Origin: Begonia masoniana
Lineage: Eukaryota; Streptophyta; Magnoliopsida; Cucurbitales; Begoniaceae
Assembly (NCBI GenBank): GCA_022432975.1
Contig: CM039503.1
Coordinates: forward strand, 54,186,466 to 54,250,465
DNA: 64,000 nucleotides
Reading direction: 5' to 3'
Both the position numbers and the translations under genes were made by a program. Positions 56,730 to 64,000 of the stretch are shown here, piece after piece. Every line of letters starts with the position of its first letter. Position 1 is the stretch's first letter. The notes under the pieces were generated by a model, which saw nothing but the letters and a program-made list of their open reading frames with translations, did no database searches and was not told the origin of the DNA.

Positions 56730-57228
56730 TACCGTCGCCATTGTCGTTGGCGAAGAGGACGATGAAGACGTACTTGATCAACGGGATGAGAGCGATGGTG
56801 TAGATGATGAGAGACAGCGCCCCAATTACGTCCTCCGTGCTGTCGATCTCATTGGGGAAGATGCTGGAGAAAACGTAGAGCGGCGACGTTCCGATATCTC
56901 CATACACAATCCCTATGCACTGAAACGCCAAGCTCATAGTCGTCGCCCAACTCACCTGATCAGAAACCAAGTTTTCAAACAAACTCAGGCGATCCATCCG
57001 GCCCAACTGCAAAATATTTCAGTCAACAGAAATTATCCACACCTGAGATCCATGATAGTCCGATTTGGGAACCCTCCCGGCCTCCAGTTGTAGAGAGTCT
57101 ACACGTTTGAGCTTCCCCCATGAAATCTTCCTGCCTTTCAGCTTCCTTTCGCCTTCAACTTTTATCTCATCATCTCCGACTCCTGCAACTCCCTCTTGCC
57201 CTTCAGCTACCACTCTGGTATCAACCAT
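50845..57228 (-). CDS. KUP: KUP/HAK/KT potassium transporter, nine exons, last exon split by a copia element
   Basis: A plasma-membrane or tonoplast K+ uptake carrier with about 12 membrane helices. Exons: 57043-57228, 56733-56955, 56400-56648, 56292-56330, 55934-56194, 55796-55848, 55570-55684, 55240-55494 and the last exon 54712-55135 continuing at 50845-51424. Without the insertion (and one GAGAC copy) these sum to 2385 bases in frame, 794 residues, the usual KUP length. Motifs: [94 protein letters not shown], then a hydrophilic C-terminus ending [13 protein letters not shown]. It looks closest to the KUP3/KUP4 type, but weakly so. The gene is otherwise intact, so the insertion at 51430-54711 is its only visible lesion. 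An alternative acceptor for exon 2 at 57009 would add 18 residues in frame. Confidence 0.92.
51430..51665 (-). repeat. 3' LTR of the young copia element
   Basis: 236 bases, TGTTGAAAAACTGAG to CAAATTCTAACA. Confidence 0.93.
51666..51677 (-). other. Polypurine tract of the young copia element
   Basis: The minus strand reads AAGGTGGAGAT immediately before the 3' LTR. A second AAGGTGGAGATTGT word lies near 51753-51766. Confidence 0.75.
51848..53530 (-). CDS. Gag-protease ORF of the young copia element, 560 residues
   Basis: Intact. The N-terminal copia gag domain ([38 protein letters not shown]) is followed by a basic linker, a zinc knuckle ([14 protein letters not shown]) and an aspartic protease domain ([37 protein letters not shown]). 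Around residue 400 the homology to copia pol stops soon after the protease, where the integrase should follow ([13 protein letters not shown]). The last 150 residues resemble the Ser/Thr-rich linker that normally precedes RT ([20 protein letters not shown]). So integrase and RT appear to have been removed with the frame kept open. Confidence 0.88.
   Translation of the reverse strand: MASLKYEIPLLDRNTRFSLWQVKMRAILAQMDLDDALLGIAKMPSSWTAEEKQRKDRKALSQIHLHLSNQILQDCLKEKSAAALWLKLEQLCMTKSLTSKLHLKQRLYSHRMADGTSLDDHLTVFKEIVSDLESMEVKYDEEDLGLILLCSLPTSYATFRDTILYSRDSLTLDEVYDALFSKEKMDKLVGGSDAKGEGLVVRGRPHERNTSGDNRSRSKSKNNKDKYCKYCKKKGHIIADCYKLQNKNKKAGDNQNGKQPEKSGEADVAENHIDGELLVAYDVVSNQSEEWILDSGCTFHMCPNRDLFSTYEAVSRGAVLMGNNASCRIAGIGTVKIKMFDGAIRTLGNVRHVPDMKRNLISLSTLDSKGYKYTGEGGVVKVSRGSLVVMKGLRKTASLYVLQGYTVTGDVAVASSSMSDSDINKATKFVNSPFKRKVEKTLKKSGSRVKFSLGSEGTSEPVSQPITDVQSSVSVSRQNSIVKSKTMWKVNTPGRYDETIGYALNVFEGNDSCVESSACSDAVRCDNPDISVIPWRRRYDFFSSKSLKFKQGLNLNGIGY
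53531..54463 (-). other. Leader of the young copia element
   Basis: 933 non-coding bases between primer site and gag. 53531-53735 holds repeated CAGATAATTATTCTCCACC-type words; 53920-54240 is GC-rich (GGCGTCGG words). Antisense frames here (53857-54480) are by-products of that composition. Confidence 0.6.
54464..54475 (-). other. Primer binding site of the young copia element
   Basis: The minus strand reads ATTGGTATCAGAGCAAG directly after the 5' LTR, matching initiator tRNA-Met. Confidence 0.88.
54476..54711 (-). repeat. 5' LTR of the young copia element
   Basis: 236 bases, same sequence as 51430-51665. It contains TATATATTGATGC on the minus strand near 54622-54634, a likely TATA box. Confidence 0.93.
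55172..55232. repeat. (AG)n microsatellite in KUP intron 8
   Basis: About 30 dinucleotide units begin eight bases from the exon 8 donor. A similar GA/GATA run is at 56672-56730 in intron 2, also directly beside the donor of exon 2. Confidence 0.95.
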
Positions 57229-57282
57229 TCGCGTCTTTCTGCAGAAATCAACGGCGCTCTCCCATCTCTTCCTTCGGTTTCT

Positions 57283-57293
57283 CCATTTATAGG
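57283..57293 (-). promoter_or_regulatory. Candidate TATA box of KUP
   Basis: The minus strand reads CCTATAAATGG, 55-65 bases before the ATG at 57228, giving a plausible short 5' UTR. KUP genes can also have upstream non-coding exons, so this is tentative. Confidence 0.5.
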
Positions 57294-58142
57294 CAAGATT
57301 CCCGGCTAAATCAGCTGACAGAATAAATCCGAATATTTTATCGAGATTATTTCAATCATTTCCATAAAATAATAATAAAGCTACTATCCAAACCATTTCA
57401 TATTTCTTATGTCACAGAAGAATTGGTGGCAGTTTAGAACTTCATTGTCCTATCTGATCCGGTTTTGTCTGTTTCTACCACCGCATGCTGCTGCAATCTA
57501 GCGGCTGCCTGGGAGGAAACAAAAATGACGACGTGGTTTAGGCTGGCTTCGATTTGTTCTATTACTTATGACTTTTCTGAGTTGACTTACGCCAATAATT
57601 GAAGGATTTATCATTAGTTTAGTCGCAATTATTGGAGTTTTTTTTAATCAAAATCTGTCCTTTGACTTAGGCTTCCAATAATTCATATAAACAATCTTAG
57701 TTTAGATTCCAACGCCCATTTCTTCTCTTTATTTACTTTGGCCATCTGTTTTAAGCATTGACCCTTGATTTTTCTTTCATAAAATCAACTCCAAACTCTT
57801 CAACTTTACCAATTAATACATCTCAACAAACTTTTGTTTTGTTTTTATGTGAATTCCGAGTACTTTCAATTGATTTTTAGATCATGTTAGATTCGATGAT
57901 CTAACTATTAGTTCAATAATCACGAGCTGTTTTATTTGACTAATTGGTTGAACTAGTTCACTTAAAGATAATGTTTGGAGTTAAGTTTGATGATGTAAAT
58001 ATCAGTTTGTCATGGTTTGATAAATACACAACACGAAAAAAAATGATCAAACAAAATTATAAATTTTTATCAAAGTTTCAATGCGTTGGCAAATGGGTTG
58101 GACGGACACGTCTGAGAATCGCACGAGAATCTCTCTTTAGAA
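57294..58142. other. Intergenic upstream of KUP
   Basis: A/T-rich, no gene or clear repeat seen. The KUP promoter should lie at its left end. Confidence 0.45.
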
Positions 58143-58147
58143 TTTTT

Positions 58148-60797
58148 TGTTAGAATTATAAGGATTTATAATTCTATTTAGATCTAAATTGTTAAACTAT
58201 AAATTATATATTATGTTATCATCAGGTTTAAGTCCATATTAAAGTGATTTAATATAGTTTCAACGGACTTTGGAGTATATTAAATATAATATGGTTATAT
58301 TATAATGTGTAGAGACAACAGGGGTAATTTACCAATTTGTGTTGGGCAAACTGGTAAATTACCAAATTAGGTTTAATATAGGGTTATGATCCCCAATTCA
58401 CAATTGAACCCTTTGCCTCTTAGAACCTCCATCATTCTAGAGAGACATTAGAGAGGGCGATTGTTGAATCGGAAGATCAACGTACCCGATCTATGATATT
58501 TTGTATTCAATCAATGGCTCCGGGTATGTCCTTCTTGCTTTAACGATTTGCTTGTAGAATTTATAACGTATTGATTCAGGAACTGGGCTCTCGCTCTTTT
58601 TCAGATTTGGAATTCATTTTAGATTCAATTAATTCGATTGTTTTTATTGAATCCAACAATTGGTATCAGAGCCGATTACGTTAGACTACAAGTAATCGAT
58701 TTTTTTGTCTTGAAATCAGAAAAAACATCAATTTTTTTATTAATTTTCAGAATTATTTTTAGGGCTATATTTTTGCATCTAATTTCGCTAGAATGCATGT
58801 TTTGATGCCTTAAAATTCGTTTTTTGTTGATGCCGTTAAAGATTATTGCCTGATCTATCATTATTTTGATAAATTTGACAATTTTGGGTGAAAATCTGCC
58901 GGAATCGATGAGATTCCGGCGATTTTCATTGCTGGTTCACAGCCCCTCTCCTGTGGTTTGGGACGGTCCGGTTTGATTGGGTTGACTGGACCAAACAAAC
59001 TCAGTTCGGTTACAGTTTGAACCGGTTTTTTTAGTTGGTTCGACCCAAATCGATTCAGTTTGGGTTGAACCGATTCTGTTCGGTCTGGTTCGGTCCGGTT
59101 CGACAAAAAAAATAATAAAAAAAAAAAATTGGCCAATCCATTGGTTAATGGGCCCCGGTTCACTTTGGTTCAGCTATTTTGGGTCTTTTTAATGACTATT
59201 TCTTAACAATTCAAGGCACGGTTTCGCCCCGATTCACCCTTATCATCAGGTTTAAGTCCATATTAAAGTGATTTAATATAGTTTCAACGGACTTTGGAGT
59301 ATATTAAATATAATATGGTTATATTATAATGTGTAGAGACAACAGGGGTAATTACCAATTTGTGTTGGGCAAACTGGTAAATTACCAAATTAGGTTTAAT
59401 ATAGGGTTATGATCCCCAATTCACAATTGAACCCTTTGCCTCTTAGAACCTCCATCATTCTAGAGAGACATTAGAGAGGGCGATTGTTGAATCGGAAGAT
59501 CAACGTACCCGATCTATGATATTTTGTATTCAATCAATGGCTCCGGGTATGTCCTTCTTGCTTTAACGATTTGCTTGTAGAATTTATAACGTATTGATTC
59601 AGGAACTGGGCTCTCGCTCTTTTTCAGATTTGGAATTCATTTTAGATTCAATTAATTCGATTGTTTTTATTGAATCCAACAATTGGTATCAGAGCCGATT
59701 ACGTTAGACTACAAGTAATCGATTTTTTTGTCTTGAAATCAGAAAAAACATCAATTTTTTTATTAATTTTCAGAATTATTTTTTAGGGCTATATTTTTGC
59801 ATCTAATTTCGCTAGAATGCATGTTTTGATGCCTTAAAATTCGTTTTTTTGTTGATGCACGTTAAAGATTATTGCCTGATCTATCATTATTTTGATAAAT
59901 TTGACAATTTTGGGTGAAAATCTGCCGGAATCGATGAGATTCCGGCGATTTTCATTGCTGGTTCACAGCCCCTCTCCTGTGGTTTGGGACGGTCCGGTTT
60001 GATTGGGTTGGACTGGACCAAACAAACTCAGTTCGGTTACAGTTTGAACCGGTTTTTTTAGTTGGTTCGACCCAAATCGATTCAGTTTGGGTTGAACCGA
60101 TTCTGTTCGGTCTGGTTCGGTCCGGTTCGACAAAAAAAATAATAAAAAAAAAAATTGGCCAATCCATTTGGTTAATGGGCCCCGGTTCACTTTGGTTCAG
60201 CTATTTTGGGTCTTTTTTAATGACTATTTCTTAACAATTCAAGGCACGGTTCGCCCCGATTCACCCTGTTTTTGCCTAGTTTTGGTCGATTTGAACCTTT
60301 TTATTATAGGTTGGTTGATCATTTAAATTGTTAAACTATAAATTATATATTATGTTATCATCAGGTTTAAATTCATATTAAAGTAATTTAATATAGTTTC
60401 AACGGACTTTGGAGTATATTAAATATAATATGATTATATTATAATGTGTAGAGACACCAGGGGTAAGTTACCAATTTGTGATAGGCAAACTTGTAAATTA
60501 TTCAATTAGGTTTAATATAGGGTTATGGTCCCCAATTCACAATTGAACCTTTTGCCTCTTAGAACCTCCATCATTCTAGAGAGACATTAGAGAGGGCGAT
60601 TGTCGAATCGGAAAATCAATGTACCCAATCTACGGTATTTTGCATTCAATCAATGGATTCAGGTATGTTCTTCTTATTTTAACGATTTGCTTGTAGAATT
60701 TATAAAGTATTAATTCAGGAACTGGGCTCTCACTCTTTTTCAGATTTGAAATTCATTTTAAATTCAATTAATTCTGTTGTTTTTATTGAATTTAACA
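58148..60797 (+). mobile_element. Short non-coding LTR element with three LTR copies (TRIM-like tandem)
   Basis: TG start (TGTTAGAATTATAAGG, 58148), CA end (TTTAACA, 60797) and TTTTT on both sides (58143-58147, 60798-60802). LTR-type sequence occurs three times: 58148-58657, about 59242-59681 and about 60334-60797. The first two are each followed by a primer site (TTGGTATCAGAGC at 58659 and 59683) and a leader of about 550 bases rich in GGTTCGGTCCGGTTCG words. The unit LTR plus leader is therefore repeated with a period of about 1024 bases, with copies 1 and 2 nearly identical and copy 3 more diverged. There are no gag or pol domains; frames at 58861-59163 and 59963-60190 are chance. The duplication of T runs is weak evidence by itself. 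Confidence 0.72.
58219..60268 (+). repeat. Direct tandem repeat, period about 1024 bases
   Basis: 58219-59240 and 59243-60266 align along their length with a handful of single-base differences, mostly in A or T runs. The junction is CCGATTCACCC followed by TTATCATCAGG. Confidence 0.85.
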
Positions 60798-60802
60798 TTT
60801 TT

Positions 60803-61278
60803 CACCTACACCCATGATTTTTCGCGCATTTAGTATTTTTTTTCACGTAAATAGTTGTTTGGTCAGTTTACGATGTCGACTCGTTTTAATTATGTAAATT
60901 GGCTCATATGAATGATACGCTTTCTCTATAATTTTAGTTATCAATTATTGCGATGTTTTAATTATTTATTGATATAATTAATGTGATAAATAAAAAATAA
61001 TTAAAATAAATTATTAAACGAGTCTTTTTTTTTTTTTTTAAAACGATAAAAGTATACGACGAGTAAGAACAAGTTCTAATTGGGCTTTTTTTATTGTAAA
61101 AGTGTAATAAGGATTAGGGAGGCCACTCAAGCCCAGAGGCCATATACACAGGGCGAGTCCATCGTCGACCATGTTCCGCCCATTTCCCCATTTTCTGCGG
61201 CTGCTGTCTTGCCCCAAGCGATTTCTTTCCCCTACTGAGCGAAGTCTCCATCTCTTGCCCTGCTTCTCGTTCGTTTCC
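60803..61278. other. Intergenic and RH21 5' region
   Basis: A/T-rich to about 61080, with a T run at 61026-61039. 61130-61278 is likely RH21 5' UTR. An in-frame ATG at 61171 exists, but family proteins start like the ATG at 61279. Confidence 0.5.
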
Positions 61279-64000
61279 ATGATCCGCTCATCGGATGAGT
61301 TGGAAGTCTCCAAGGTCTCGCCCGCCGTTGGCAATTCCAAGCCCGTGTTCTTAACCAAGGCGGAGCGGGAGCAATTGGCCCTTCAACGCCGCCAGGAAGA
61401 CGTCGCTCTTCAGAAACGCCAACTCCTCGGTTCTGATAATCTCAAATCCGCTTCCGATTTCAGCGACCTCCACAGGTCCTCCGATTTCGACCGTCGCGAA
61501 CGGGAACGCGACCGCGACCGAATCGCGAGCGGGAGCGTGAGGAAGAGGCGAAATCTCGAGAGCGTGCGCGCTTAGAGAAGCTTGCGGAGCGGGAGCGAGA
61601 GAAAGAGCTCGATGCCATAAAGGAGCAGTATCTAGGATCCAAAAAACCTAAGAAAAGAGTGATTAAACCGAGCGAGAAGTTTCGCTTCTCTTTTGATTGG
61701 GAGAACACAGAAGACACTTCTCGGGATATGAATGCGCTCTACCAAAACCCTCACGAGGCCCAGCTTCTGTTTGGGAGAGGGTTCCGCGCGGGAATGGATA
61801 GGAGAGAGCAGAAAAAGCTGGCTGCGAAGAACGAGAAAGAATTGAGAGACGAGATTAGGAAAAAGGATGGTGTGAAGAGAAACCGCGACCGCGACCGCGA
61901 CCGCGACCGCGACCGCGACCGCGACCGCGACCGCGACCGCGACCGCGACCGCGACCGCGACCGCGACCGCGACCGCGACCGCGACCGCGACCGCGACCGC
62001 GACCGCGACCGCGACCGCGACCGCGACCGCGACCGCGACCGCGACCGCGACCGCGACCGCGACCGCGACCGCGACCGCGACCGCGACCGCGACCGCGACC
62101 GCGACCGCGACCGCGACCGCGACCGCGACCGCGACCGCGACCGCGACCGCGACCGCGACCGCGACCGCGACCGCGACCGCGACCGCGACCGCGACCGCGA
62201 CCGCGACCGCGACCGCGACCGCGACCGCGACCGCGACCGCGACCGCGACCGCGACCGCGACCGCGACCGCGACCGCGACCGCGACCGCGACCGCGACCGC
62301 GACCGCGACCGCGACCGCGACCGCGACCGCGACCGCGACCGCGACCGCGAATACGACCGCGACCGTGACAGGGATCGTGAACGGGATAGGGATCGCGAAA
62401 GGGAACGCGAGAGGGCTCGTGACCGCGATTCTGAGAGGCGGAATCGCGAGCGGGAGCGTGAGGAAGAGGCGAAATCTCGAGAGCGTGCGCGCTTAGAGAA
62501 GCTTGCGGAGCGGGAGCGAGAGAAAGAGCTCGATGCCATAAAGGAGCAGTATCTAGGATCCAAAAAACCTAAGAAAAGAGTGATTAAACCGAGCGAGAAG
62601 TTTCGCTTCTCTTTTGATTGGGAGAACACAGAAGACACTTCTCGGGATATGAATGCGCTCTACCAAAACCCTCACGAGGCCCAGCTTCTGTTTGGGAGAG
62701 GGTTCCGCGCGGGAATGGATAGGAGAGAGCAGAAAAAGCTGGCTGCGAAGAACGAGAAAGAATTGAGAGACGAGATTAGGAAAAAGGATGGTGTGGAAGA
62801 GAAACCGGAGGAGGCTGCGGCTCAGAAACAAAGGGAAAAAGCTGCTGAACTGTACGACACCTTTGACATGAGGGTTGATCGCCATTGGAGCGAGAAGAAG
62901 CTGGAGGAGATGACGGAGAGGGACTGGAGAATTTTCAGGGAGGATTTCAATATATCTTACAAAGGATCAAAAATTCCTCGCCCAATGAGGAGTTGGAGTG
63001 AGAGTAAACTGAGTTCTGAGCTGCTCAAAGCAGTGGAGAGAGCCGGTTATAAGACCCCCTCTCCAATCCAAATGGCCGCCATCCCATTAGGGTTAAAACA
63101 GCGTGATGTCATAGGCGTTGCAGAAACTGGTTCAGGTAAGACTGCAGCTTTTGTTCTTCCTATGCTTACTTACATTACGAGGTTACCTCCAATTAGCGAG
63201 GAGAATGAGGCGGAAGGGCCTTATGCAGTGGTTATGGCCCCCACTCGTGAACTTGCACAGCAGATTGAGGATGAGACTGTGAAATTTGCTCACTATATGG
63301 GTATAAAAGTGGTTTCAATTGTTGGTGGGCAGTCAATTGAGGAGCAAGGCTTTAAGATTAGGCAGGGATGTGAGGTTGTAATTGCTACGCCAGGTCGGTT
63401 GCTTGATTGTTTGGAAAGACGTTATGCTGTTCTTAATCAGTGCAATTACGTTGTTCTCGACGAGGCTGATCGAATGATTGATATGGGCTTTGAGCCTCAG
63501 GTTATGGGTGTTTTGGACGCAATGCCTTCTAGCAATCTGAAGCCTGAAAACGAAGATGAAGAGCTTGATTCGAAGAAAATATACAGAACCACTTATATGT
63601 TCAGTGCCACCATGCCACCAGCTGTAGAGCGATTAGCACGAAAATACCTGAGGAATCCCGTCGTAGTCACTATCGGCACTGCTGGAAAGGCTACTGATCT
63701 GATAAGCCAACATGTAATTATGATGAAGGAATCTGAGAAATTCTTCAGATTACAGAGGCTGCTTGATGAGCTTGGAGACAAGACAGCCATTGTGTTTGTT
63801 AACACCAAGAAGAATGCCGATAATGTTGCCAAGAATCTGGACAAGGCAGGTTACCGAGTGACCACTTTGCACGGTGGGAAGTCACAAGAACAGAGGGAAA
63901 TTAGTCTCGAAGGTTTTCGAACAAAGCGATACAATGTTCTTGTTGCCACAGATGTTGCTGGGCGTGGAATAGATATCCCTGATGTGGCCCACGTCATAAA
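61279..64000 (+). CDS. RH21: DEAD-box RNA helicase of the U5 snRNP (Prp28/RH21), partial at the window edge, one frameshift
   Basis: Nuclear splicing helicase that exchanges U1 for U6 at the 5' splice site. The N-terminus ([15 protein letters not shown], then [20 protein letters not shown]) fits plant RH21. An Arg-Asp-rich region follows, then [20 protein letters not shown] and [18 protein letters not shown]. The helicase core has Q-motif [57 protein letters not shown] and [14 protein letters not shown]; motif VI lies beyond the edge. No intron is seen. The frame shifts by one base near 61519-61521, at the junction with a duplicated segment, so as written translation from 61279 stops at 61575. 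From 61521 onward one frame is open to the edge. Duplication and shift may be assembly artefacts around the (CGCGAC)n array. Confidence 0.9.
61520..62807 (+). repeat. Direct duplication flanking the (CGCGAC)n array in RH21
   Basis: 61520-61885 recurs at 62441-62807 (offset 921) with one base missing in the first copy near 61875. It encodes the [15 protein letters not shown] to DEIRKKDGV segment. Family members have this segment once, after the Arg-Asp repeat, so the first copy is the extra one. Confidence 0.88.
61884..62349 (+). repeat. (CGCGAC)n hexamer array encoding (Arg-Asp)n
   Basis: 466 bases, about 78 perfect units without a visible interruption, read as alternating Arg and Asp in the RH21 frame. 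The edges grade into impure units (GAATACGACCGC, GACCGTGACAGG). Antisense it reads as Ser-Arg repeats, which is a coincidence of the hexamer. Confidence 0.95.

Noticed and set aside
58660..58672. GGTATCAGAGC words that could be mistaken for tRNA gene ends
   Set aside because: They are retroelement primer binding sites; no cloverleaf surrounds them. The same holds for the sites at 22810, 25843, 27410, 54464 and 59684.
61751..62638. 295-residue minus-strand ORF with a long Ser-Arg repeat, like an SR splicing factor
   Set aside because: It is the antisense of the (CGCGAC)n array in RH21; the flanks have no SR-protein RRM domain and the sense strand is a clear helicase.

Overview
This is nuclear DNA of a flowering plant, almost certainly a eudicot. 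The host genes carry GT-AG introns and belong to plant families: a xyloglucan endotransglucosylase (XTH), a respiratory burst oxidase (RBOH), a DYW-type PPR protein, calnexin, the sterol isomerase HYD1, a KUP/HAK potassium transporter and the splicing helicase RH21/Prp28. The space between and inside them is filled with LTR retrotransposons. Nothing in the sequence fixes the species.

Layout. 1-4896: the start of an unrecognised minus-strand gene, then an XTH gene (1057-2411, -) with one frameshift. 4897-31519 (+): a decayed RBOH gene. One of its exons is split by a four-level retrotransposon nest: a copia element present as an inverted dimer (5218-30586), holding a Ty3/gypsy element (5377-27173, target duplication TTATA), which itself holds a solo LTR (7589-10016, ATTTC) and a near-intact Sirevirus-like copia element with gag, pol and an env-like ORF (13442-24374). 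32637-34616 (+): an intronless PPR-DYW gene. 34987-42687 (-): two tandem calnexin copies. The first is riddled with indels and has duplicated exons 1 and 2; the second is nearly intact. 44088-45752 (-): HYD1, apparently intact. 46629-50319: a solo gypsy LTR containing a second solo LTR with tandem arrays. 50845-57228 (-): a KUP/HAK gene whose last exon is interrupted by a very young non-autonomous copia element (51430-54711, LTRs identical by eye, GAGAC duplication). 58148-60797: a short non-coding LTR element with three LTR copies in a row. 61279-64000 (+): RH21, running off the window, with a (CGCGAC)n array of about 78 units and a duplicated flank.

The genes do not form a pathway; they are neighbours on a plant chromosome arm. 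The main interest is structural: a palindromic retroelement joined seamlessly to both halves of an RBOH exon, an array of nine hairpins inside a solo LTR, a gag-protease-only retroelement caught soon after disrupting a transporter exon, and single-base indels in otherwise intact genes that may be real lesions or assembly errors.
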